Shown here: in pieces, positions 22,900 through 31,043 of the stretch
How positions within the stretch are numbered: the stretch's first letter is position 1
Layout of the letters: each line of letters begins with the position of its first letter
Source of the DNA: Pseudomonadota bacterium
GTDB lineage: Bacteria; Myxococcota_A; Polyangia; Polyangiales; Polyangiaceae
Direction: 5' to 3'
Length of the DNA stretch: 54,737 nt
Assembly (NCBI GenBank): GCA_023428245.1
Contig: JAEYYX010000080.1
Span: 1-54,737, forward strand
Made by a program: the position numbers and the translations under genes
Notes under the pieces: model-generated
The model's database searches: none
Told to the model about the DNA's origin: nothing
What the model saw: the letters and a program-made list of their open reading frames with translations, nothing else

Positions 22900-23910
22900 T
22901 CACTTGTACTCGTACACCTCGACCCAGTCGTAGACCGCGTGAGCGCCGAGGGTCGTGCCGTCGACTGGCCCCGCCCAGGCCGCGCTATTCGAAGCCCAGA
23001 TCGTGAGCAGGATGTTCTGCGGAAGGTTCATGAGCTCGATGCGCGAGGTCCACTCGTGTGCGAGAGCGCCGTCAACCAAGAAGCGGGCTGACTCAGGCGT
23101 CCACTCGATCGTGTACTCGTGAAAGTCTGCGCTCGCGTCGAAGCCGAGGGGATATTTCTTGGGATCCTGGGTCGGGCTGACGGGGGTCTTCGTCGCCGGG
23201 AGGGTCCCGGTGTAGACCATCGCGTTGAACTGGACCTCCTCGGGGTTCTTGCCGAGGCTCTCGATGTCGAGCTCGTTCCAGTTGTCGGCGGGCCAGGGCG
23301 TGTAAATCGTGACGAGCGAGGAGACGACTGCGCTCCCCCGAGCCAGCTTGGCACGTGTCACCACACGTCCGTAGGTGATAGCGTCAACCGAGCGCACCTC
23401 GGCCCCGAGGAACTGCTTCTCATGTGTCCCGTCCGTGGTCCCGGCCGGGGCCTCGAGCAAAGTGATCGTGAGCTGTCCGTTCTCCACGGCCGCGGACTCG
23501 CTCGAGAAGAGCGCGATGTTCGTGTCCCATGAGTGCGTCATGAGCTGCCAGCGACTCGAGTCGAAGCTCTCGAAATCGTCGCGGAACAGGAGCTCGAAGC
23601 GGCCCTCGAAGCTCGGCGCGCCGCCGCTCTCGCCCGAGCCGCCGCCCCCGGGCGCGTCGCCACCGACCCCAGGCGCTCCGCCGCCCGGATCTGTGCCGCC
23701 GCTCGGATTCGCCGTTTCGCCGCCGCTCGAGCTCATGCTTCCGCCTGCAGGCGCTCCGCCAGAGCTCGCACCACCGCTCGAGCTGCCCCCGCTCGGCGCC
23801 TGCCCGATCGGACCCTCAGGTCCGGCTCCACAGGCAAAAAAGGCCAGTAGAAAGGACAAAGTCAGCGCTCCGCGTCGCAGGGAACCGAAAAGACGGGTCT
23901 TGGTCATCAT
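22900..23910 (-). CDS. glycoside hydrolase family 16 lipoprotein
   Basis: Secreted or surface beta-glucanase-type enzyme of 336 residues. Start ATG 23910; the signal peptide ends in LLAFFACG with Cys27. A Gly/Ser/Pro linker (~30-105) precedes a GH16 jelly-roll domain (~108-335). The catalytic motif NELDIESLG gives nucleophile E213, helper D215 and acid/base E217 in the family pattern ExDxE. Other family features: FRDDFESFDSSRWQL at the start, VVTRAKLARGSAVVSSLVTI, DFHEYTIEWTPESARFLVDG and LLTIWAS. The substrate could be laminarin, lichenin or another beta-1,3-glucan. Residues upstream of 23910 in the same frame are not protein-like. An AraC-type regulator diverges 119 bp away and is the obvious candidate controller. 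Confidence 0.92.
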   Translation of the reverse strand: MMTKTRLFGSLRRGALTLSFLLAFFACGAGPEGPIGQAPSGGSSSGGASSGGAPAGGSMSSSGGETANPSGGTDPGGGAPGVGGDAPGGGGSGESGGAPSFEGRFELLFRDDFESFDSSRWQLMTHSWDTNIALFSSESAAVENGQLTITLLEAPAGTTDGTHEKQFLGAEVRSVDAITYGRVVTRAKLARGSAVVSSLVTIYTPWPADNWNELDIESLGKNPEEVQFNAMVYTGTLPATKTPVSPTQDPKKYPLGFDASADFHEYTIEWTPESARFLVDGALAHEWTSRIELMNLPQNILLTIWASNSAAWAGPVDGTTLGAHAVYDWVEVYEYK

Positions 23911-24029
23911 CAGGGCCCCAAAAACCTGCCACTTGGCCTCCCAGCCCACCTCGCATTTCCTGGAATTTCTCCCGGCGACCCGGAGCGCCCCCACCGGCGT
24001 TCGCTGCCGTTCGTACTAAACTGGAACCC

Positions 24030-24839
24030 GTGAACCCGGTCTTCCAGCCTTTTCCGATGCTCGAAAAGCACCGGGCTCAAGCCTGGCTCCACCGCCCAGC
24101 GTTCCGTCGCCCTCGCCACTTCCACGCAGAGCCCGAGCTCAATGTCGTGCTCCGCGGCCGCGCCCAAATGGGCGTCGGGCGATTGAGCTTCGAGATGGGC
24201 GCGGGGGAAGTCCTCTTCCTTCGCCCAGGTCAGGATCACGTGCTCGAAGAGGCGTCTTCCGACCTCGAGCTCGTTGTCTTAGGCCTCGAGCCGGAGCTCG
24301 CGGAGCGCTGCTTCGGTGACCGCTCCTCGACCTCGAGTCAGCCCTTCTCGCTCACCGACCTGAATCTCGAGGCGCTGCGAGACGAACTTCTGAGCCTCGA
24401 TCGTGAGAACTCGCCGGAAACCCATGAACAGTTGGTGGCTAAGTTCTTCACGACCTGCGCGCCCCGACTCGGCACGGGCCGCCCTATCGTCCGTCGAGCC
24501 TTCGCCGCTATGCGCCAGGACCCGACCCTCTTGGTCGACCAGCTCGCCGAGTCCGTCCGCGTCGACGCCCGCGACCTCGGTCGTTACTTTCATCGCGACC
24601 TCGGTCTCAGGCTCGTCGAGTTCCGCGCGAGGCTACGCTTGATGCGCTTCATCGAACGCGTCGACCGCGGCGACAACCTGACCCAAGCCGCGCTCTCCTT
24701 TTTCGGTAGCTACTCGCAGTGCCACCGGACCTTCGGACGCTACCTCGGGGTTTCGCCCAGCGAGTACTTCGCCGGCACCCGCGCCGCCCTCGACTCACGT
24801 CTGGCGCAAGAAGGCTCTCTTCCAGCCGACGCCGTCTGA
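24030..24839 (+). CDS. AraC family transcriptional regulator
   Basis: A 269-residue regulator. Residues ~10-100 are a cupin-type effector-binding domain (FHAEPELNVVLRGRAQMGVG, MGAGEVLFLRPGQDHVLE). The C-terminal ~100 residues hold two helix-turn-helix motifs of the AraC type: LLVDQLAESVRVDARDLGRY and, later, NLTQAALSFFGSYSQCHRTF followed by GRYLGVSPSEYF. GTG 24030 is the start; there is no upstream ATG in frame. It diverges from the GH16 gene with 119 bp between starts, an arrangement typical of sugar-responsive control of a hydrolase. The inducer is unknown; a cupin domain with a His-rich RHFHAEPE stretch suits a small carbohydrate. Confidence 0.9.
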   Translation: MNPVFQPFPMLEKHRAQAWLHRPAFRRPRHFHAEPELNVVLRGRAQMGVGRLSFEMGAGEVLFLRPGQDHVLEEASSDLELVVLGLEPELAERCFGDRSSTSSQPFSLTDLNLEALRDELLSLDRENSPETHEQLVAKFFTTCAPRLGTGRPIVRRAFAAMRQDPTLLVDQLAESVRVDARDLGRYFHRDLGLRLVEFRARLRLMRFIERVDRGDNLTQAALSFFGSYSQCHRTFGRYLGVSPSEYFAGTRAALDSRLAQEGSLPADAV

Positions 24840-24850
24840 AGCCCACCGAG

Positions 24851-24877
24851 AGCTCACCGCTGCTGAGGCGGCGAGCT
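24851..24877. terminator. hairpin AGCTC-A-CCGC / GCGG-C-GAGCT between convergent genes
   Basis: Nine base pairs with one A/C mismatch and a 7-base loop, 12 bp after the AraC gene and in front of the stop of the FG-GAP giant on the other strand. Likely bidirectional terminator, without a strong T tract. Confidence 0.5.
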
Positions 24878-24935
24878 CGTCCTCTCGCTCACAAGGAACC
24901 ACCGAATTGCCCACCAGCAGCCTCGGCCGCAGTCG

Positions 24936-27900
24936 TCAGTAGGGCGGGCATTCCCCAATTGTGACCGGCAAGCCCTGCAGGAGCTTCGAGCAATCGTCCG
25001 GCACCACGTTCTGCGTCTCGCAGCGCTTCGGATTCTCGGGGTCGCGGGAGTCGACGACGAGTCGCTTTCCACCAGGCGCCCCGTTCACGATGAGAAGGCC
25101 ATCGCCATTCGCGCACGCAAACCTGTGGCCCGTCAACGCGAGATTGTCGTCGACCTCCTGAACGTCCATGAGGGGCAGAGCGCCACCGGACGATACATCC
25201 GCCGAGTGAACGTTTGCGACAGCGCCGCCGCTCATGCCCCAGAAGGGATTGCCATTCGGATAGTTGGGGTTGATGCCGATCGTTTCTCCGGACGTCACGG
25301 TTGTGTACCGGTACGAGTCTCCGCCTGCCCACGTGCTGGCGTTCTGGCGCAAGACCAGCGCGAGCAGCGCGCTTACATTGTTGAAGCCCTTCGCGCGAGG
25401 AACGACCTCGTAGAAGCCGAGAGAGGCTCTGCCAGGGGCCGGTTCGTTGATCTGGCCAAACACGACGAAATAGTCCGCGTTCGGGAAGAGCGCCAAGGTG
25501 CTCTCCGGATCCAGTATCTGAATCCGGACATTTCCGACGATCTCACCTGCCGCTACCCTGAACGAAGGGGGCAACCACGCATACTCGCGCTCCGTCGAGT
25601 AACCCACAGCGAAGTTCTTATAGACGCCCGTGTTGTTCGAGTGCCAAAACTCCCCGTGGTTCCCCCGGAATAGCGGGGTCATGTTCTCTGCAGTACCCAA
25701 AGAACCCCAGCGCGTGTCCGCCGTGCCGAGGAGCATCGTCGGCTTCGAGAGGAAGTCCAAACCTCGTCGAGTCTCCTCCGTTGCCTCTCTAATTCTATCC
25801 TCTGAGAAGTACACCGCGAGGGCAGCTGCGACCTGTTGCAATGGCCCCAGGCCGATGAGGTCGATCGGAAGCGGTAGTGACAAGAGCGCGAGCTCACTCC
25901 CGGTGAGGGCCGTGTTCAGTACCTGATCCACCGTGGAATAGGGCTCATGCCGCCCGCCCGCGGAGTTGAGGTAACCGGCCGTGCGGAAGTAGAACTCCTG
26001 GGCCGGTTCGGGCACGCCCGAGCCCGCACCCGTGTACTTCGGCACCTCGAAGACGCTGTAGTCCCCTTCGCTGTAGCGCGCCTGCATCCGAGCCCAGGAG
26101 CCGTAGCCCGGTCGACCGAGGTCGGGCTGCAACATGTGATCGATGAGAACAGGGGGGAGTCGGTACGAGGCAAGTCCCGACTCGAGCGCGAAGGAAAGGA
26201 TTTGGGAGTCGCCTTTCCAAAGACAGCCCTTCCCGCCACAACCCGGCGCGGTTGGGTAGACGTAATCACCGCTCAAGATGCCCAGCTGGCCCGAGAGGTA
26301 GTCTGACCCATAGAGGCTGAACCGATTGCGGTACGACCAGTTGCGCCGCATCGGAGCGGAGCGCTTCCCGTGGAGCGACTGGAACGTGTACTTGGTCGCG
26401 ATGAAGTCGACGGCGTTTTGAGCCGCGATCTTCATCTTCGGATTGACCGCATAGCTCGCGAGGAGCTGGAGCGGTCGGATGGAGAGGGCTTGGTACGCTT
26501 GGGCGTTCGTCTCCCACATATCGTTCTTGACGACGCGTGCGATCACCTCGAATAGCTTCTTCTCGAGCTCCGTCGCGCCCGAGGGCTGGAGTTCCACTTC
26601 CCGAGGAGAAGGCGTCGCGTCCAGCTGCGAGATCAGATAGTGCCATGTGTTGATCATGAGCACATGGTTCTCGGTCTCAGGAACGTCCACCAAGCCCTCA
26701 AAGCTGTGTAGGAAGTTCGAAGGCTTCGAGTGATCAGGACAGGAATCCTTGGGAACTCTGTCGCAGTAGACTAAGGACGCCGGCCAACTGCAGGTGAAGC
26801 AGTCGTTCGTGCGAACACCCGCGAACGCGTCATCCGTGAGAAGAAACTCACCGTTTTCGAGCTTCGTCGTGCGATACTTGTAGAGGAGCCCCGCCAGCGA
26901 CATCAACTTGAAGTCATAATCTCCGTGCGTCCCCACGTTCCTGATTTGACCCAGGCCAGCCAGGTACGCGCCCGCCTTCTCACGGAAACCCCAGTCGTTG
27001 AGCTTCTTGACTACATCGGATAGCCCCGGCACGACTGGCCCTAGCGCCTCACCGATCGTCTGACCGTACTCCAAGGCCGCGTAGCCCGCGGTGATGCGTT
27101 GAAGCGCCCTATCTGCTTCCCGCACGTCGTCATCGTCTCGCCAGAGCCCGAAGGCCTGAAGCGCGTTCGGGACCGGTTCGCAGGCGAGTCGATCCAAGTA
27201 AGTCTCGACTTCGGCCCGGATGGCAGACTCGAGCCGACTGGGCAAGAGCAAGGTCGACGCGGTCATGTTCATCGGCCGCGGTTCGGGATCGTATGCCAGA
27301 CAATAGGGCCGCGAACTGGCAGAGATCGTGAGCACACGTCGATCCTCTCCCCATCCTTCGCCCTCGGTCCGCAGCAGCTCGAAACCTCGGTCGGGGCCAT
27401 CCTGGATGTAGATGCGCGGGCCAGGACCCTCCGAGCGCCCGAGGAGGATCTCCTTCATGCCGTCGCCGTCGACATCGGCCATCGCCACCGCCGTCACCTG
27501 TCGTCCATTGCCCCAGTTGTCACCGAAGGTGGTCACGACCCGATGTTTGCCGTCGTCATCGAAGTCGTAGAGGTACGCCCGATCATTGCCCCCCTCGTCT
27601 CGTCCCACGATCAGCTCATCGTCCCCATCGCCGTCGACATCACCAAATGCCAGAGCCGTTGTGCGTCGATTCGACCCCCAATCGGAGGCCCCCGTCTCTA
27701 CAAGTTCGAGCTTCTTGGTCGTCTGAGAATAGTTGTAGATCTCCCATCGCGGTCCGCTCGTGTCGTCGAGGCCGACCGCGATATCCAGGATCCCGTCGTT
27801 CTGGACGTCGCCGATCGCAACGGCCGTCGCGTCGAGTTCCCGGGCCCAGTCAGCGGCGCTCAAATGCGCTTCTGGCTTGGACTGCCACTCGTTCGCCGGA

Positions 27901-30032
27901 AATTTTCCGACGCGGTACACGAGGACGCGGGGAACCTGGTTGTCAGATCGACCGGTCCGGGTCACCACAAGGTCCACACTCCGGTCACCATCCACATCTC
28001 CAAACGCCAAGCCTGTCGCCCTGCGGTCCCCGATATCGAGGGTGGCGATCGTTCTCAAGCTGGTGCCGATGTGAGATCCTTCACCACAGGTCGTCTTCTC
28101 CGCCAATATAGCCTCCAGCACCTCAACCTCGTGGCTGCCCGATGGAGAATTTCGTCCGACGGCGATTTCATCGATCCCGTCTCCGTTGATATCGGCGGCA
28201 GCCATCGAAGTGACCCCATACTCCCCGCCCCAACCATCGAAGAGATCCTGGAGGTGACGAAAGCCGTGTTTGGCGTCATCGAACACCTTGGCGCGTCGAG
28301 CGCCGTTTCCGGTGGCCGTGAATCCGACGATGAGCTCTTGCTCAGGGTCGGCATCGATATTCGCCCATACCGAGGCGGAGATCCCGATCTCGTTGTCGAC
28401 CTCCTGATTGACGAGATCTGCGAGGTGAGTATCAAATGCCCAAGCGAAGCCGCGCACGGTCCGCTCATTCGTGAACCCGATCGGGTCGTGACCATTTCGG
28501 CCCGTGAACGTCGGCTCTACTGCGTGAAGACAACCGTCTCCCGCGTCCGCCACCGCACTACAGAAACCGCCGCGACCGCCGAGCACCCGACACAATTCCC
28601 TCCAGTGACTGGGGCGCTTCGCGTGGGCGAAGACGGAAGCCTGATGGACTTCGATTTCTTTGGCGACCACGGATCCTTCGTGACGCGTCTCGCTCCCGCT
28701 GCTGACCTTCGCGAACGGCGCGAAGATCGCGCCGTCGAGATTCGCCAAGTTGAGTTCCGAGGTTCCCGAGTACGCGAGCACCCAGTTCGGGTAAGGCGTG
28801 AGGCCTCCCGATTCGTCCTGCACCGCGCCGTGAATGTCGACGGCGCCTGAGACCAAGACGACCACGGGTCCTTCTGTGGCGTCGATCAAGAGGTTCTTCT
28901 GGCTGCTCACGTAAAGCGTATCGAGCGAATAGACGCCGCTTCGGAACACGACTGGCGCCCCGTCGACTCGGACGTGACGATAGCGGCCAGGCGGCGGGTT
29001 CCGATTCGTCGCGGAGCTCACGTCGCTCGTGGCGGGCTGTTGGTTCAACGTGAAGACGACCGTGGGAGTCGGGACATCGATCGTCGTCGTCGAGCCCAGG
29101 ACCTTCGCCCCTGCGCCCATCTGGATCGGCCCTTCCAGGAACGCATCTCCCGTCACCCAAGAGCGATCGCGCAACGTCACCGGCGCCGCGCTCGTCAGAT
29201 TGCGCAGCCGCGAGTCGACACCCAGATTCGTCCCGAACGTTCCCAGATTGACGGCGTCAGCGTAGCTCTGGCGATCGAAAGACTCGACCCGCGCCCGGTC
29301 GTTCACCCGAAGCTCGCGGAGGGCCGTGAGCGCGGCTCGGCTTGGATGCGCGTATTCCGGGAGCTCGAGATAGAGAGTCCCGTAAGAAGTTCCTTCGACC
29401 GGAGGCAGCGGCGTCGAGCTTTTCAGCCGGAACTGGAGGTTGTCAATGTGATGGGGAGAGGTAGTCGGCGGCGTGTTAAAGATGATAGTGATGGTCAGGT
29501 CGTTATAGTCCTGAGCCAGTTTCGGCAAGACGTTCTCGGGGATCGTGAAGCGCAGCGGGCGATAGGGCCCAGCCGGAATCCCGGCAACGCTATGAACACC
29601 GAGTTGCTCATAATAGATTCCCGCGGAAGGAGCGCTCAGAACCAATCGAATGTCACCCCAGCTCATCTCGCTGCCGAGAGCCACATGGAGGGTCACCTCG
29701 GGCTCGACTTCGCCCAAAGTCGACAGTGGAACGCTCACAACCTCGGTCCAATAGCTCGGGCGGAAACTGAGCGCCTTTTCCCCATGGGAACTATGGGTCG
29801 TCTCCCCGAGGTTCACCGACGAACGCCAGTCCGTCGCAACGCTCTCGAAGTCGAGAACCCGGCTCTGGACATCCGTGGTGCTCGATTCTTTGCGCGAGAC
29901 GGAGCCTTCTTCGAGGTCGTCCGAAGAGGGCGCGCCTTCACTGCAGGCAAGGGTGAACAAGGTAAGGAGCGGGACGATCCTGCGAGAGGCTCGCGTGAAG
30001 CTTGTTTGGAATCGGAAAGCGAATCGGAGCAT
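24936..30032 (-). CDS. giant FG-GAP/VCBS-repeat surface lipoprotein (1698 residues)
   Basis: Signal peptide ends in LLTLFTLAC with lipidation Cys30; start ATG 30032 follows GAAGGA at a good distance. Residues ~55-215 are beta-rich. Residues ~230-460 look like a right-handed beta-helix (VTLRDRSWVTGDAFLEG, SGVYSLDTLYVSS, VVVLVSGAVDIHGAV), similar in wording to the large zinc protein at 50.4-54.7 kb. Residues ~550-860 hold six FG-GAP/VCBS-type repeats with calcium-loop motifs such as DINGDGIDE, DVDGDGDDE and DVDGDGMKE, the integrin-alpha-type propeller. The remaining ~800 residues are unassigned: a helical stretch (~880-1270, containing ENHVLMINTWHYL) and a C-terminal Cys-containing part. Probable adhesin or carbohydrate-binding/processing protein on the outer surface. 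No protease or glycosidase site was identified. It is transcribed alone. Confidence 0.88.
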   Translation of the reverse strand: MLRFAFRFQTSFTRASRRIVPLLTLFTLACSEGAPSSDDLEEGSVSRKESSTTDVQSRVLDFESVATDWRSSVNLGETTHSSHGEKALSFRPSYWTEVVSVPLSTLGEVEPEVTLHVALGSEMSWGDIRLVLSAPSAGIYYEQLGVHSVAGIPAGPYRPLRFTIPENVLPKLAQDYNDLTITIIFNTPPTTSPHHIDNLQFRLKSSTPLPPVEGTSYGTLYLELPEYAHPSRAALTALRELRVNDRARVESFDRQSYADAVNLGTFGTNLGVDSRLRNLTSAAPVTLRDRSWVTGDAFLEGPIQMGAGAKVLGSTTTIDVPTPTVVFTLNQQPATSDVSSATNRNPPPGRYRHVRVDGAPVVFRSGVYSLDTLYVSSQKNLLIDATEGPVVVLVSGAVDIHGAVQDESGGLTPYPNWVLAYSGTSELNLANLDGAIFAPFAKVSSGSETRHEGSVVAKEIEVHQASVFAHAKRPSHWRELCRVLGGRGGFCSAVADAGDGCLHAVEPTFTGRNGHDPIGFTNERTVRGFAWAFDTHLADLVNQEVDNEIGISASVWANIDADPEQELIVGFTATGNGARRAKVFDDAKHGFRHLQDLFDGWGGEYGVTSMAAADINGDGIDEIAVGRNSPSGSHEVEVLEAILAEKTTCGEGSHIGTSLRTIATLDIGDRRATGLAFGDVDGDRSVDLVVTRTGRSDNQVPRVLVYRVGKFPANEWQSKPEAHLSAADWARELDATAVAIGDVQNDGILDIAVGLDDTSGPRWEIYNYSQTTKKLELVETGASDWGSNRRTTALAFGDVDGDGDDELIVGRDEGGNDRAYLYDFDDDGKHRVVTTFGDNWGNGRQVTAVAMADVDGDGMKEILLGRSEGPGPRIYIQDGPDRGFELLRTEGEGWGEDRRVLTISASSRPYCLAYDPEPRPMNMTASTLLLPSRLESAIRAEVETYLDRLACEPVPNALQAFGLWRDDDDVREADRALQRITAGYAALEYGQTIGEALGPVVPGLSDVVKKLNDWGFREKAGAYLAGLGQIRNVGTHGDYDFKLMSLAGLLYKYRTTKLENGEFLLTDDAFAGVRTNDCFTCSWPASLVYCDRVPKDSCPDHSKPSNFLHSFEGLVDVPETENHVLMINTWHYLISQLDATPSPREVELQPSGATELEKKLFEVIARVVKNDMWETNAQAYQALSIRPLQLLASYAVNPKMKIAAQNAVDFIATKYTFQSLHGKRSAPMRRNWSYRNRFSLYGSDYLSGQLGILSGDYVYPTAPGCGGKGCLWKGDSQILSFALESGLASYRLPPVLIDHMLQPDLGRPGYGSWARMQARYSEGDYSVFEVPKYTGAGSGVPEPAQEFYFRTAGYLNSAGGRHEPYSTVDQVLNTALTGSELALLSLPLPIDLIGLGPLQQVAAALAVYFSEDRIREATEETRRGLDFLSKPTMLLGTADTRWGSLGTAENMTPLFRGNHGEFWHSNNTGVYKNFAVGYSTEREYAWLPPSFRVAAGEIVGNVRIQILDPESTLALFPNADYFVVFGQINEPAPGRASLGFYEVVPRAKGFNNVSALLALVLRQNASTWAGGDSYRYTTVTSGETIGINPNYPNGNPFWGMSGGAVANVHSADVSSGGALPLMDVQEVDDNLALTGHRFACANGDGLLIVNGAPGGKRLVVDSRDPENPKRCETQNVVPDDCSKLLQGLPVTIGECPPY

Positions 30033-30348
30033 GACAAGTCCTTCGGAGACGGGGTCAGCTCGACCTTAATCACGCGACCTATCGCTTACCTACTCAAGTT
30101 ACTTTGAGAGACGACCGCGCAGGCCGGACTTGCGAGGGAGTCCGCGCTTCAACAGCTCCCTCCGACTTTCACAAGATCTTTTGATGTGCGCTCTATGAGC
30201 GTTTTCGGCGCTCCGACATCTCCGCTCCCTCGCTCACGGAGCCCTCGTTGCCGAGGGCATACTCGGCGGCTCCCAGATATGCCGCGTACCAGAGGTTCGC
30301 TCGCAATGTCGGCCCGCCAGAGGCGGGCGTGCCCGCTCAGGGCCAACC
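30033..30348. other. intergenic region with two hairpins
   Basis: About 315 bp between the FG-GAP giant (starting at 30032) and the stop of the His/Pro-rich gene at 30349. Two perfect hairpins: GCCCTCG-N4-CGAGGGC at 30241-30258 and GCCCGCC-AGA-GGCGGGC at 30312-30328. No gene is visible; the half nearest 30032 must carry the promoter of the giant gene. Confidence 0.5.
30312..30328 (-). terminator. hairpin GCCCGCC-N3-GGCGGGC after the His/Pro-rich gene
   Basis: Perfect 7-bp stem with a 3-base loop, 21 bp downstream of the stop at 30349. A second perfect stem follows at 30241-30258. Together they probably end the transcript coming from 30984. Confidence 0.5.
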
Positions 30349-30984
30349 TCAAGGCGTGGATGCCGGACTCGTGGGCTCAGCTGCCGGAGCAGGCGCAGCT
30401 GGCGCCGGGGCAGCGGTGGGCGCCGGGGCCGCGGTGGTCGGAGTCGGCGTGGGGCTCGACGGAGAGGGTGTCGTCGGAGCGGGTGCAGGCGTAACAGGCG
30501 TGGGAGCAGGCGCAGGCGTAACAGGCGTGGGAGCAGGCGCGGGCGTAACAGGCTTTGGAGCGAGGGCTTGGGTCACCGCAGGAGCAGGGGACACTGGCTT
30601 CGGAGCGGGCTTGACGACAACAGGGGGGGCCGGGGTTGGCGTCGGGGCCGAGGTCGGGGCCAAGAGATCCGGCGTCAGCACAGGAGCGGATTCCGCGCCC
30701 AAGTCCGGGGCTTGACTCGGTTCGAGCATCGGCGCGTCCACTACCTCGCGCGAGCCTTTCGCCTCGGGCTCCTCATCGTGCGCCGCGTCGGCTGTCTCCT
30801 CGTGCGTGACAACTTCGTGAGATGCGCTCGCGTGGGCCGAATGCGCGTCCGTGGCGGGCGCGGGTCCGCTCAAGCCCAAGAACAACGCGAGGCCAATCGA
30901 GCCCGCGAGGAAAACGGGACCGGTGGTCTGATCGCTGTCCGTGTCCTTGCCGTGTCCGTGTGCGTGTTCCGTCTCGTGAGCCAT
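30349..30984 (-). CDS. single-pass membrane protein with His-rich N-terminus and Pro-rich repeats
   Basis: A 211-residue protein. Start ATG 30984 (an in-frame codon at 30999 would add five residues). The N-terminus is cytoplasmic and His/Asp-rich (MAHETEHAHGHGKDTDSD), a possible metal-binding patch. One membrane helix at ~22-40 (GPVFLAGSIGLALFLGLSG). A second His-rich patch (DAHSAHASASHEVVTHEE) follows outside. The rest is Pro/Ala/Thr-rich, including copies of TPVTPAPAP encoded by a 27-bp DNA repeat (30491 on). Such a Pro-rich arm could span periplasm or cell wall, as in TonB-like proteins, but no TonB box or C-terminal domain is seen. It lies 59 bp downstream of the degenerate NtrC-like gene on the same strand, so probably co-transcribed. 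Confidence 0.72.
   Translation of the reverse strand: MAHETEHAHGHGKDTDSDQTTGPVFLAGSIGLALFLGLSGPAPATDAHSAHASASHEVVTHEETADAAHDEEPEAKGSREVVDAPMLEPSQAPDLGAESAPVLTPDLLAPTSAPTPTPAPPVVVKPAPKPVSPAPAVTQALAPKPVTPAPAPTPVTPAPAPTPVTPAPAPTTPSPSSPTPTPTTAAPAPTAAPAPAAPAPAAEPTSPASTP
30491..30553. repeat. 27-bp tandem repeat inside the Pro-rich gene
   Basis: Two full copies beginning at GTAACAGGCG 30491 and 30518, with a third partial copy at 30545; nearly identical. Each encodes one nine-residue TPVTPAPAP unit. Copy number could vary between strains. Confidence 0.75.
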
Positions 30985-31043
30985 TTTCTCGGGCCGCACT
31001 CAAGCGCGCCAGGGAGGGCGGCGCAAGGGGGATCCCCTGCTTT

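Noticed and set aside
27099..28850. 583-codon plus-strand frame
   Set aside because: Antisense to the FG-GAP giant, whose calcium-binding repeats are clearly encoded on the minus strand.
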